64,000 nucleotides of DNA from DATLZU01 sp051293835 (GCA_051293835.1 JBPKMA010000002.1:62001-126000), one strand, 5' to 3'; shown: positions 17,564-26,189, numbered from the stretch's first letter. A program made the numbers and translations. Notes: generated by a model from the sequence alone, not told the origin.

Positions 17564-17593
17564 TTGGTGGATCTCGTGCGCGGACTCCACCAA
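17564..17593 (+). repeat. Hairpin between the sulfur carrier and TtuA-like genes
   Basis: TTGGTGGA (17564-17571) and TCCACCAA (17586-17593) form a perfect 8-base stem with a 14-base loop, 41 bases before the next ATG. There is no T-tract, so it is not a classic terminator. It may stabilise or attenuate the mRNA. Confidence 0.4.
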
Positions 17594-17634
17594 CTCACTA
17601 GATACACTAAAAATAAACGAGTTAACTCCGAGGT

Positions 17635-18582
17635 ATGCGCTGCATCAAATGTCACACGAAAGCGGTCATCGGGCTGCCGCGGCACAACGCGGCGTTCTGC
17701 AACCCCTGCTTCACTGAGTTCGTCCACGACCAGGTCGCGCGCGCGATCAAGGCCGAGCGGATGTTCGGCAAGCAGGACCGCATCCTGGTCGCCGTTTCCG
17801 GCGGGAAGGATAGTCTCGCACTGTGGGATATCCTACTCAAGCTCGGCTACCGCGCCGATGCGCTCTACGTTAATCTTGGGATCGGGAGTTATTCGGAGCG
17901 GTCGCAGCAAAAGGTGCAGACCTTCGCCAACACTGTCGCCGCCGCGTACGGCGCGACGCTCCATATCCATAAGGTCGAACAGGAAGAAGGGGCGGGCATC
18001 CGCGAACTGGCCGATCTGGTTCATCGTCCGACGTGCTCAACGTGCGGGACAATCAAACGCTATCAGTTCAACCGCGCGGCGATCGAGCGAGAGTACGACG
18101 TGATGGCGACCGGCCACAACCTCGACGACGAAGCCGCTCGGCTGCTCGGCAACGTCCTCCACTGGCAGGACGACTATTTGGACAAGCAGGGGCCCAGCCT
18201 GCCCGCATCGGTAGAAGGCTTTGCCAAAAAGGTGAAGCCGCTGTACCGCCTGGCTGAACGCGAGGTGGCCGCCTATGCGGTGCTGAACAAGATCGACTAC
18301 ATCGTCGAGGAATGCCCGATGGCTAAGGGCTCCAAAATGCTCCTCTACAAGGAGGTCTTGAACCGGCTGGAGACGGAATCTCCCGGCACGAAGCAGCGAT
18401 TCTATTGGGGCTTTCTGGAACGGCAAGCGAAAGAGCGACCGGCGTCCTCCATGACGGAAAAAGACCGGACCTTGCTCCATCCTTGTGCCGCCTGCGGCCA
18501 GCCCACGACAGCCGAGATGTGCTCCTATTGCAAGATGATGGCACGCGCGAAGGTCAGCCCCTCGCGAACAGCCGGCAGTTAA
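17635..18582 (+). CDS. TtuA/NcsA-type tRNA 2-thiouridine synthetase
   Basis: This 315-residue PP-loop enzyme would adenylate U54 (TtuA) or wobble U34 (NcsA/Ncs6) of tRNA and insert sulfur. N-terminal zinc site: Cys3, Cys6, Cys22, Cys25. PP-loop SGGKDS is at residues 55-60. Three cysteines for a 4Fe-4S cluster are Cys134 and Cys137 (CSTC) and Cys227 (EECPM), spaced as in Thermus TtuA. A C-terminal zinc site follows (CAACGQP and CSYC). It lies just after the sulfur carrier, consistent with a TtuB-TtuA pathway. The start ATG at 17635 follows CCGAGGT. Which tRNA position is modified is not known. Confidence 0.9.
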   Translation: MRCIKCHTKAVIGLPRHNAAFCNPCFTEFVHDQVARAIKAERMFGKQDRILVAVSGGKDSLALWDILLKLGYRADALYVNLGIGSYSERSQQKVQTFANTVAAAYGATLHIHKVEQEEGAGIRELADLVHRPTCSTCGTIKRYQFNRAAIEREYDVMATGHNLDDEAARLLGNVLHWQDDYLDKQGPSLPASVEGFAKKVKPLYRLAEREVAAYAVLNKIDYIVEECPMAKGSKMLLYKEVLNRLETESPGTKQRFYWGFLERQAKERPASSMTEKDRTLLHPCAACGQPTTAEMCSYCKMMARAKVSPSRTAGS

Positions 18583-18908
18583 TCACTGAAGCGGACAGCA
18601 CAAAGCGAAGGGCTCCGGGCTGTTCGGAGCCCACACATCACTGTGGATGTGTGCCCCTCTTGAAGAGAACCGCACGACCCCGTAAGCTGCTGTCCGGAGA
18701 GGCAACTGCGGGCAGTCCAAGGCCATGGGCTATCCCTCCCACCCTCTCTTCCCCCTTTTCCAGGGAGGGAAGGTCTGGGAGAGGGAGTAGTGCCATCAAT
18801 ATAATGGGGGCATTCGTATCAATGAATGCAGACGGCGCTTCAGCCGTGGCCCAATTACGCGGGCACCCCTAATCACCAAATCGCAACGTTTTCTCGTCGC
18901 GCCTGAAC
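18583..18908. other. Intergenic region between ttuA-like and dnaJ genes
   Basis: Apart from the structured-RNA candidate, this gap contains a pyrimidine/purine inverted stretch at about 18728-18788: CCCTCCCACCCTCTC faces GGGAGGGAAGGTCTGGGAGAGGG. A looser relative lies at 30712-30750. It looks like a dispersed G-rich repeat rather than coding sequence. Confidence 0.45.
18592..18696 (+). ncRNA. Candidate structured RNA (multi-helix junction), unassigned
   Basis: A perfect 9-base outer helix, CGGACAGCA (18592-18600) with TGCTGTCCG (18688-18696), encloses two adjacent perfect hairpins. These are GGGCTCCG/CGGAGCCC (18610-18617, 18625-18632) and ACACATC/GATGTGT (18633-18639, 18646-18652). A small CTCT/AGAG hairpin follows. 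This layout looks like a multi-way junction RNA such as a riboswitch, but I could not match it to a known family. It begins 10 bases after the ttuA stop and lies about 210 bases before dnaJ. It could be a 3' UTR structure, an attenuator for dnaJ or a small RNA. Strand is chosen from the flanking genes. Confidence 0.4.
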
Positions 18909-19937
18909 ATGGCAACGATTCAAAGGGACTATTACGAAGTGCTCGGTGTGCCGCGCACAGCCACCCAAGAGGACATCAAGAAAGCCTACCGCCGGCTCGC
19001 GCGCGTGTATCATCCTGACCTGCACAGCGGGAGCCGCAAGACGGAGATGGAAAGGAAGTTCAAAGAACTGAACGAGGCACACGAGGTCCTCTCCGATCCA
19101 GACAAGCGCAAAAAATACGATCGGTACGGACACAACTGGGAACAGGCGGAAGCCTACGAAAAGGCCAGACAAGAGGCGCAAGCGCGGGCCGGAGCAGGGA
19201 CTGCCTTCTCGTTTGGCGACGCCGAGGCGTTCAGCGACATCTTCGAGACCTTTTTCGGCCGGCGGGGGCGGGATGCGAGCACCGCTCGCGGATTTGCGGT
19301 CCAGGGCGAGGACCTGGAAACCGACATCCATCTTTCGCTCCGCGAAGTCCTGACCGGCGTCACCCGGCGGCTAACGCTGTCCGAGACGATTCCGTGCTCC
19401 GCCTGCGGCGGAACAGGGATCACACGGGGGCGGTCCTGCCCGACCTGCCTGGGATCCGGCACACGTCAAGAGACTCGCACCATCGAAGTGAGAATTCCGG
19501 CTGGCGTGCAGGAGGGCACCAGAGTCCGGGTGGCGGGGAAAGGCCATCCAGGGATGAACGGCGGCAAGCCAGGTGACCTCTATCTACGGGTCCACCTCGA
19601 GGACGACGGCGTGTTTCGCCGGCAAGGCAGCGACGTACACGTGACACTGCCGGTGTGGCCGTGGGAAGCGGCGTTGGGGGCAGACGTGCTGGTCCCGACC
19701 CTGACGGAGCCGGTCAAAGTCAAAGTTCCGCCGGGTAGCAAAGCCGGCGCCAAGCTCCGGCTCAAAGGCAAAGGCCTTCCCACCGCGTCAGGCGGCCATG
19801 GTGATCTGTTTTTGACGCTGCAGATCGTGATGCCGCCGACGCTGACGGAAGAAGAGCGCAAACTGTACGAGCAACTCGGCCGATTCCCACATCCCGATCC
19901 GCGCGCGGACCTGCTCGCGGCGGCTCGCCGAGTCTGA
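18909..19937 (+). CDS. DnaJ-type co-chaperone with a half-size zinc finger
   Basis: This 342-residue J-protein stimulates Hsp70 ATPase and delivers substrates. The J domain covers about residues 5-72 with HPD at 35-37. A short Gly/Phe-like linker follows. Then come only two CxxCxGxG repeats, Cys163/166 and Cys177/180, instead of the usual four. After that are the beta-sandwich substrate-binding domains (EVRIPAGVQEGTRVRVAGKG, VKVPPGSKAGAKLRLKGKGLP). With four cysteines it can hold one zinc rather than two. It is intermediate between DnaJ and CbpA. No dnaK or grpE is adjacent. The start ATG at 18909 lacks a clear Shine-Dalgarno. Confidence 0.88.
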   Translation: MATIQRDYYEVLGVPRTATQEDIKKAYRRLARVYHPDLHSGSRKTEMERKFKELNEAHEVLSDPDKRKKYDRYGHNWEQAEAYEKARQEAQARAGAGTAFSFGDAEAFSDIFETFFGRRGRDASTARGFAVQGEDLETDIHLSLREVLTGVTRRLTLSETIPCSACGGTGITRGRSCPTCLGSGTRQETRTIEVRIPAGVQEGTRVRVAGKGHPGMNGGKPGDLYLRVHLEDDGVFRRQGSDVHVTLPVWPWEAALGADVLVPTLTEPVKVKVPPGSKAGAKLRLKGKGLPTASGGHGDLFLTLQIVMPPTLTEEERKLYEQLGRFPHPDPRADLLAAARRV

Positions 19938-19952
19938 GCGCCAAGGGAGCCG

Positions 19953-20508
19953 ATGACCAGGTGCCCTCTCCATCCGCTGACGCTGGTGGAAGACACCTTG
20001 TTCGCATTCAGCTCGCTCTTCGTCATTGTCGATCCGATCGCAACGGTGCCGGTTTTCCTGGCGATGACAGCGCGCGCACTCCCTGGCAGAGCGGCTTCGC
20101 ACCGCACGGTCGCCGTCGGCTTGCTAGCCGGTTCCGCGATGCTCCGCGCGCAACGATCGGCGGTGCAGGAGACGGAAGTCGAGCGAGCGGCCGGGCGGGA
20201 CAAGGACGACATCGCGGTCAGCCCGCTGGCCATGCCCGTGCTGGCCGAACCAGGCGTCATCTCCACGGGTGATCTTGTTGGAACGCAGGCGAGGAACTGG
20301 TCGCAACGAGCGGTATTGCTGGGCTGCTTGATGCTGGTCGGAATGACCCGCCACGCAACACTGGCGTCAGCCGGCAGCCGGCGCACGCCGGCTGAACCCC
20401 ATCGCTGAACGCATCATCGCCCGGCTCATGGGATTGATCCTGGCGGTAGTCGCCGTACAGTTCATGTTCAACGCGCTCAAGCACGAGGACGGACTGCTCG
20501 GCAAATAA
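19953..20508 (+). pseudogene. MarC-family membrane protein, decayed
   Basis: The first frame encodes a typical MarC start (TLFAFSSLFVIVDPIATVPVFLAMTA), then jumps to a middle block (SPLAMPVLAEPGVIST) after an apparent deletion. The last helix continues in another frame, from about 20400 to the TAA at 20506-20508 (LNPIAERIIARLMGLILAVVAVQFMF). Together these are about 190 codons against about 200-220 for the family, with lost transmembrane segments and a frameshift. MarC proteins are inner-membrane proteins of unclear transport role. A sequencing error cannot explain the missing core. Confidence 0.7.
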
Positions 20509-20556
20509 GAATAAGATAAAATGGACGTCGGCACTTCACTGAACAAGGAGGGCGTG

Positions 20557-21138
20557 ATGAAAAGACCCGCGGTCACTGTTTGCTCGATAGGCGTGGCAAC
20601 CCTGGTTTTGGTAGCGTTCAGCTTGCAACCCGTATGGGCCGATCCGCCGGCTGACCAACACAGCAGGAACGGGTATGGCAAAGAAGGCTACGGCGGTCAC
20701 GGCATGGGGATGGGCATGATGCTGCATGGCAGCACATCCCACCTGATCCGCCACCTGTTGAGGCACCAGAAAGACATCGGACTGACCGACGAGCAGGTTG
20801 GCAAGCTCAAGGAGTTGCAACTTAACCTGGACAAGACCCGTATCAAGGGCGAGGCGGACATTCAGATCGCTGAGCGCGAACTGCGCGCTCTGGTCGAAGA
20901 CGACAAGTCCGACCTTACTACCATCGAGGCCAAGCTGAAGCACAGCGAAGAGCTGCAGGTCGGGCTTCGCTTGGCCGCCATCAAGGCCCGCCGGGAGGCG
21001 CTCGCGCTGTTGACGCCCGAGCAACGGGAAAAACAAAAGGGGATACACGAAAAGATGATGCGGGAGCACAAGAGCACCAGCCGCCGTCACGGGAATCCCA
21101 CAGGCGAACCCGAGAAAGACGACGGGAAGGTCAACTGA
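20557..21138 (+). CDS. Periplasmic Spy/CpxP-like protein (LTXXQ family)
   Basis: About 193 residues. A cleavable signal peptide (MKRPAVTVCSIGVATLVLVAFSLQPVWA) is followed by a Gly/His/Met-rich stretch with GHGMGMGMM, then a long amphipathic helical region (LTDEQVGKLKELQLNLDKTR, ALLTPEQREK). LTDEQ and LTPEQ are the twin motifs of Spy, CpxP and heavy-metal-sensing periplasmic proteins, which act as chaperones or metal sensors. AAGGAGG five bases before the ATG at 20557 fixes this start over the ATG at 20521. The PepSY gene follows in the same direction after 21 bases, so they are probably co-expressed. Confidence 0.83.
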   Translation: MKRPAVTVCSIGVATLVLVAFSLQPVWADPPADQHSRNGYGKEGYGGHGMGMGMMLHGSTSHLIRHLLRHQKDIGLTDEQVGKLKELQLNLDKTRIKGEADIQIAERELRALVEDDKSDLTTIEAKLKHSEELQVGLRLAAIKARREALALLTPEQREKQKGIHEKMMREHKSTSRRHGNPTGEPEKDDGKVN

Positions 21139-21159
21139 TCATCCGACAGGAGGTGCACG

Positions 21160-21507
21160 ATGCACAGGTACGGCATCATGGCGGTGACCGCCATGGGCTC
21201 ACTGCTGGCGTTCTACGCGCCGGCGTGGAGCGATGACAAGGGCAAAGTCTCGGAACTGGTGAAAGACACCAAGGTCACCATCGATCAGGCGATCAAGACG
21301 GCTTCGGAGAAGGTGCAGGGCACAGTGGTCGAAGCCGAATTGGAGAAGAAGCATGGCAAGACAATCTGGGAGGTGGAGATCCTCGGCGCCGATAACAAAG
21401 TCACCGAAGTCCATATCGACGCCGCCACCGGGGACGTGATCGATACCGAAGACCAGAAAGAAGAGCGGAAAGGCGAGAAGAAGAAAGGCAAGCAGAAGAG
21501 CCAATAA
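21160..21507 (+). CDS. Secreted PepSY-domain protein
   Basis: A 115-residue exported protein with signal peptide MHRYGIMAVTAMGSLLAFYAPAWS, one PepSY-like domain (VTIDQAIKTASEKVQGTVVEAELEKK, then WEVEILGADNKVTEVHIDAATGDVI) and a strongly basic Lys-rich tail. PepSY domains are thought to bind or inhibit proteases or to act in periplasmic signalling; the exact role here is unknown. AGGAGGT lies seven bases before the ATG. It follows the Spy-like gene and likely shares its transcript. The basic tail is unusual and might bind the wall or anionic polymer. Confidence 0.85.
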   Translation: MHRYGIMAVTAMGSLLAFYAPAWSDDKGKVSELVKDTKVTIDQAIKTASEKVQGTVVEAELEKKHGKTIWEVEILGADNKVTEVHIDAATGDVIDTEDQKEERKGEKKKGKQKSQ

Positions 21508-21560
21508 CGGGAATTGCCGGGGACAGGGCTTGCGCCGCGCAAGCGGCGCTCCCTGTTGGC

Positions 21561-21794
21561 TCAGGCCGCTTTGCGGAGCCGATCACGGATGACCTTGGAA
21601 ACCGGCGCCTGTCTCCGCTCCTCCCAGAACGAGTACGCCGCGCTGAGACAAAAGACGACCAACACCAGGCCAGCGACCACCGCGGAGAAAGCATCCGCGT
21701 CCGACGTCCACCCCGCTGCCCAGGCCTGCGCGGCGCCGAACCACGCGAAGGCCACCGCCCACGCCAGCCAACGTTGCGACATCTCTTTCCGCAT
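21561..21794 (-). CDS. Small membrane protein, unknown function
   Basis: A 77-residue product from the ATG at 21794, supported by GGAGGA seven bases upstream. It has two hydrophobic stretches, WLAWAVAFAWFGAAQAWAAGW and AVVAGLVLVVFCLSAAYSFW, and a basic cytosolic-type tail. I recognise no family. Upstream codons of the longer open frame show no conservation signs. It lies convergent to the PepSY gene and divergent from the flavoprotein gene. Confidence reflects its good ribosome site and membrane-like composition only. Confidence 0.55.
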   Translation of the reverse strand: MRKEMSQRWLAWAVAFAWFGAAQAWAAGWTSDADAFSAVVAGLVLVVFCLSAAYSFWEERRQAPVSKVIRDRLRKAA

Positions 21795-21881
21795 CGAGGG
21801 TCCTCCAACTGTTTGGATCAATAACCCGCCTCGGACGAAAATCAAGTTATGTCTCCGACTGGAGCCGGTCTTCGTTTTTGA

Positions 21882-21896
21882 TTGAATGAGGAATGC
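21882..21896. repeat. Short heptamer-repeat fragment (copy C)
   Basis: GAATGAGGAATGCA is the exact reverse complement of TGCATTCCTCATTC in copy B. It overlaps the upstream ATG of the flavoprotein gene. Confidence 0.35.
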
Positions 21897-21902
21897 ATCC
21901 CC

Positions 21903-22640
21903 ATGGCTATTCAACTATTCCAGGCCCGTGTCGAGCAGGTCCGGGACCTGACCCACGATGTGCGGGAACTGGTACTCCGCCTACTCGCCCCGCCCAAGAT
22001 CGACTTCAAGGCGGGACAGTTCGTATCGTTCGAGATTATGCATCCGACACTCCATCGGCCAGTAACCAGGCCATACTCCATCGTTTCCCCACCGAGTCGG
22101 CCGGATCTGATCACGCTGCTGTTCAACCTCGTTCCCGGCGGTCCTGGCTCCACCTACCTCTTCAGTCTCCGCCTGGGCGATGAGACGCGCTTCAAAGGTC
22201 CCGCCGGCGCGTTTTACGTGCGAGACGATCCGGCCCGGGATCTGCTCTTCGTCGCGACTGGCACTGGCATCGCGCCGATTCGGTCCATGATCGAAGATCG
22301 ACTCGAACGCGGCTTCGAGCGACGCGTTACCCTGTATTGGGGGCTGCGAAGCGAACGCGACATATACTACCAGGAGGAACTGAGCGCCGTGGCCAAGCGC
22401 CACCCTCACTTCAGCTATGTCATCACACTGTCCCGTCCACAGGAGCGATGGACCGGTCCGGTCGGACGCGTGACGACGCTCGTTGAAGAACGGCTGACCT
22501 CGGTCAAGAATCTGGCCGTCTACCTGTGCGGCAACAGCGGCATGATTCGTGACGTTTCCGCCCTCGTCAACAGGAAAGGTCTCTGCCCCATTTACCGCGA
22601 AAAGTATTACGACGACCGCGGCGAGCCTCCTGACGACTGA
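21903..22640 (+). CDS. FAD/NAD(P)-binding oxidoreductase, ferredoxin-NADP reductase type
   Basis: About 245 residues with a flavin-binding barrel and an NAD(P)-binding lobe. Motifs are RPYSIVSPP (flavin), GPAGAFYV (pyrophosphate), ATGTGIAPIRSM (nucleotide) and a C-terminal CGNSGMIRDV. There is no 2Fe-2S domain, so it needs a separate electron partner. The preferred start is the second ATG (21903, MAIQLFQ); the ATG at 21882 overlaps a repeat fragment and adds seven residues. The partner and physiological substrate are not evident from neighbours. It is transcribed away from the small membrane protein. Confidence 0.85.
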   Translation: MAIQLFQARVEQVRDLTHDVRELVLRLLAPPKIDFKAGQFVSFEIMHPTLHRPVTRPYSIVSPPSRPDLITLLFNLVPGGPGSTYLFSLRLGDETRFKGPAGAFYVRDDPARDLLFVATGTGIAPIRSMIEDRLERGFERRVTLYWGLRSERDIYYQEELSAVAKRHPHFSYVITLSRPQERWTGPVGRVTTLVEERLTSVKNLAVYLCGNSGMIRDVSALVNRKGLCPIYREKYYDDRGEPPDD

Positions 22641-22757
22641 GTCTTTGGTCCCATTGCCCTCGTCCATCTGATCTGCTTGCCCGTTTTGGCGTCCCTTGAC
22701 TTGCCGACATGCTGCGTTACCTGCCACTCCGCTTTCGTTCAGGAAAGGAGGTTGCAC

Positions 22758-23569
22758 ATGCAGAGAGTCAGCACCGTCATTCGCAGCCGAGTGTGTCCTC
22801 GCCGTAATGATGGCGTTTCTCTTTGGCGCGTCGACCTCTGTTCCGAACGCGGGCGCGACTGCGCCATCTTCCGGCAACTCGGCTCCCCGTAACACCGAAC
22901 CGCTTCCCCCAATAATCCTGTTGCAGGCGATCGGATTCTGCAAGGAACCGTTGAGCAGGTGATCGGCAACATGAATACCGGCGAAGTCGAGCCGCGGTTC
23001 CTCCCGCCTTAAAGAGGCGATGAAGAAAGGGATCGCCGTCACTGAAGAAAGGCGACCGGCTGGAGATCGTGGTCAATGACCAAAACTTGGCCATCGATTA
23101 TCATCATCTGCTCGGCCAGCCGACCTGGTATCGGATCGTGAAAGGGCAATTGGCCCAACCGCTTCCGATCGGCCACGAATGAGCGGTCATCAAGTCCGAG
23201 GATGGGACGGAGCACACCGAAATTCGTCCCTTGGCGCGGAGTAAGGTCGCGGCTCTTCCTCTTCATGCTCAGGCGGTGTTCCTGATCGACCAATCGAATA
23301 AGCTAATCGACGCCACGTGCGGTAGCGACCAGGTCTTGCAACAGGCGGCGACAGCATGGCGAAAATCTCTGCCCAAGGCTGCCTATCAGCGGATGGAGGA
23401 GACGATCATGAAGCCCACGAACTGGATAGCGGTTCGGACCACTCGCGGCGAGGAGAAGTTCTATGAAGTCCGGCCGTTCGTCCAGGACAAATTAAAGCAA
23501 GTCCGACCAGGCGAACAGGTCATCCCGCTACGTTCCTCTCCCCGATTGACCGGCAATCGTCTTCTGTGA
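22758..23569 (+). pseudogene. Decayed gene for a secreted protein of unknown function
   Basis: A strong AGGAGG lies before the ATG at 22758. The reading continues only by switching frames: signal-peptide-like LAVMMAFLFGASTSVPNAGA, then LQGTVEQVIGNMNTGEVEPRF, then a stop, then LEIVVNDQNLAIDYHHL, an in-frame TGA near 23180, and a last open stretch of about 110 codons to 23569. At least three lesions are needed to join these pieces. I do not recognise the family. Without a functional relative it could also be two unrelated fragments. Confidence 0.5.
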
Positions 23570-23648
23570 GACATTTCCCGGATACAGCCGGCCTGCTGCT
23601 CCGTCCACGGTCGGTCGGCCATGCATATCGCGAATGAAAAGGAGTCCT

Positions 23649-25322
23649 ATGCCTTCCGAACGAACACGGAGAAGTCTTGCCCTACTCCAAGGCCCCGCCC
23701 GAGCGCCAGCTCGGGCGATGCTGAAGGCTGTGGGCTTCACTGACGACGATCTGGCCCGTCCGCTGGTCGGTGTCGCCAACACCTGGATCGAAGTGATGCC
23801 GTGCAACTACCATCTGCGCCGGCTGTCCGAGCGGGTGAAAGCCGGCATCCGCGCGGCCGGCGGAACGCCGATCGAATACAACACCATCGCCATCTCCGAC
23901 GGCATCGCCATGGGGACAGAGGGGATGAAGGCCTCGCTCGTCAGCCGCGAGGTTATCGCCGACTCGGTGGAATTGGTCGCGCGCGGACACCTCTTCGACG
24001 CGGTGGTGGCCCTGTCGGGCTGCGACAAGACCATCCCCGGTACCGTCATGGCGCTGGCGCGGTTGAATCTGCCGTCGCTGATGCTCTACGGTGGCTCGAT
24101 CATGCCTGGCACGTTCAGGGGTCGCGCCGTAACCATTCAGGACGTGTTCGAAGCGGTAGGCCAGCATGCCGCCCAGAAGATGACCGACGCCGAACTCAAG
24201 GAACTGGAAGACCACGCCTGTCCCGGTTCCGGCGCCTGCGGCGGCCAATTCACGGCCAACACGATGGCGATCGCGTTCGAGTTCCTCGGCATCTCGCCGA
24301 TGGGCTGGAACGGCATCCCCGCCATGGACCCACGCAAGGACGACGTGGCCTTTGCCTGCGGCAAGCTGGTGATGGAATTGCTAAAACAGGACCTGCGGCC
24401 GCGCCGGCTCATCACCCGCAAATCCTTGGAGAACGCGATCACCGCCGTCGCTACGACAGGCGGCTCGACCAATGCGGTGCTGCACCTCCTCGCCGTCGCG
24501 CGGGAAGCCGGCGTGCGGCTGACCCTTGACGACTTCGACCGGATCAACCGGAAAGTGCCGCTCCTGGCCGATCTCAAGCCGGGTGGTCGGTTCATGGCCG
24601 CCGACCTCTTTGCGGCAGGCGGCACGACGCTGGTCGCCAAGCGGTTGCTGGATGCAGGCCTGCTCCACCCCGACCAGCTGACCGTGACAGGCCGGACGAT
24701 CGGGGAAGAAGCTAGCCAGGCGAAGGAAACGCCGGGGCAAGAAGTGGTGCGCCCGCTGTCCGATCCGATCAAACCGACCGGCGGATTGGTTATTCTGAAA
24801 GGCAATCTGGCGCCGGAGGGCTGCGTGGTGAAAGTCGCGGGGCATTCGCGGCTGACCTTTCGCGGGCCGGCCAAGGTCTTCGATTGCGAGGAAGACGCCT
24901 TCGCTGCGGTGAAAGCCTGTCGGATCAAGGCTGGAGACGTCATGGTGATCCGCTACGAAGGCCCGGCCGGCGGGCCAGGGATGCGCGAGATGTTGAGCGT
25001 GACCGCCGCGCTTGTAGGCGAAGGGCTCGGCGACTCCGTCGCGCTCCTCACCGACGGTCGCTTCTCTGGCGCCACCCACGGGTTGATGGCTGGCCATGTC
25101 TCGCCGGAAGCCATCAAGGGCGGGCCTATCGCCGCCGTGAAGAACGGCGACATGATCGTCTTCGACATTCCGAACCGCCGGCTGGACGTAGAACTGTCGC
25201 AGAAGGAACTCCGGGCTCGTCTAAAGAAGGTGAAACACCCGGCGCCCCGCTACACTACTGGCGTGCTGGCCAAGTACGCGCGGCACGTCTCGTCGGCGGC
25301 GGAAGGCGCGGTGACCTGTTGA
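23649..25322 (+). CDS. ilvD: Dihydroxy-acid dehydratase
   Basis: This 557-residue enzyme dehydrates 2,3-dihydroxy-isovalerate and its homologue to the 2-oxo acids of valine, leucine and isoleucine synthesis. Iron-sulfur cysteines are Cys52 (MPCNYH), Cys125 (SGCDKTIPG) and Cys197 (CPGSGACGGQ). These positions fit the 2Fe-2S type of plant and many bacterial enzymes. The C-terminal signature GRFSGATHG is present. AAGGAG four bases before the ATG at 23649 supports this start over the ATG at 23634. No other ilv genes are nearby. The gene runs tail to tail into the decayed region. Confidence 0.95.
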   Translation: MPSERTRRSLALLQGPARAPARAMLKAVGFTDDDLARPLVGVANTWIEVMPCNYHLRRLSERVKAGIRAAGGTPIEYNTIAISDGIAMGTEGMKASLVSREVIADSVELVARGHLFDAVVALSGCDKTIPGTVMALARLNLPSLMLYGGSIMPGTFRGRAVTIQDVFEAVGQHAAQKMTDAELKELEDHACPGSGACGGQFTANTMAIAFEFLGISPMGWNGIPAMDPRKDDVAFACGKLVMELLKQDLRPRRLITRKSLENAITAVATTGGSTNAVLHLLAVAREAGVRLTLDDFDRINRKVPLLADLKPGGRFMAADLFAAGGTTLVAKRLLDAGLLHPDQLTVTGRTIGEEASQAKETPGQEVVRPLSDPIKPTGGLVILKGNLAPEGCVVKVAGHSRLTFRGPAKVFDCEEDAFAAVKACRIKAGDVMVIRYEGPAGGPGMREMLSVTAALVGEGLGDSVALLTDGRFSGATHGLMAGHVSPEAIKGGPIAAVKNGDMIVFDIPNRRLDVELSQKELRARLKKVKHPAPRYTTGVLAKYARHVSSAAEGAVTC

Positions 25323-25329
25323 GCCTTAT

Positions 25330-26148
25330 GACGGGCGTTGCTTTGGACGCGACGCGGTCCTTGAGGCGGTCGACATAGTCCTCCACCGCAGCCAGCGCTC
25401 CTTCGACCGCTTCGCGCGCAGGTGCATCGGCTTCTTCGCCACGTCGTGATCTCTTCACGCAGGTCGAAATAGTGCAGCAGTTGCGGCATCGGGCGGTCTC
25501 GGCGCACAGCCAGCGTCGCACCGGCAGGTAGAGCCTTGACCGCAGCAAGCCAGGTCCACGGTTCAGAAACATACCCCCAGAGGAACAACCCTCCATGCCG
25601 GCGGCGCTTGGGTTCGTTCGAAACGACGCCGCCAGCGACATGCGTCTTGACCTGGGAGGCGAAACGCCGCGTCCTGTCATCATCGCTGTAGTACAAGGGT
25701 TTGATGCCAAACGGATCGTATGCAAGAAAGGGCGCTGGTGCGCGCGTATCGCCAAATGGCGAAGGCGAACATGTCCCGCAGATGCTTGCCCATGCGCTCG
25801 CCATGCTGACGGTCCAGGTGCAGCAGCACCTCAGTATCGGATTGTGTGCGGAGGACCGCGCCCTTGGCTTCTAACGTGTGTCTTAGTTCCCGGTAGTTAT
25901 CGATCATCGCCGTTAAAGACGATGACTTTCCCGGTGATGGGGTCCTGCATCGGCTGGGCATGGGCGTCCGACAGGTCGATAATCGCCAGCCGCCGGTGGG
26001 CGAGGCCGACGCGGCAGTCGGGTGCCAGCCACTCACCGGCTCCATCCGGGCCGCGCGCAGCCATACGCTCGCGGATCCGCAGCGGCTCCGCGCGGTCGAC
26101 CGGTGGGCTGTCAATCGCCGTAGGCGGAGATGCCGGCGATCCGCACAT
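25330..26148 (-). pseudogene. Asparagine-synthetase-like amidotransferase, decayed
   Basis: The fragment starts MCGSPAS with the catalytic Cys2, followed by recognisable glutaminase blocks: RGPDGAGEW, GLAHRRLAIIDLSDAHAQPM, then after a frameshift YRELRHTLEAKGAVLRTQSDTEVLLH and DMFAFAIW, and after another shift FASQVKTHV and later pieces. The ATP-dependent synthetase half with SGGxDS is absent. It is convergent with ilvD. Two intact relatives lie at 36671-38647 and 46695-48695. Confidence 0.75.
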
Positions 26149-26189
26149 GGACTCCTAGTGGCCTCCCTGCTGGCCTGCGTCAAGGCCTC

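Noticed and set aside
18592..18720. RNase P, tmRNA or a TPP/cobalamin riboswitch
   Set aside because: The conserved cores of these RNAs are not present; I therefore kept it as unassigned.
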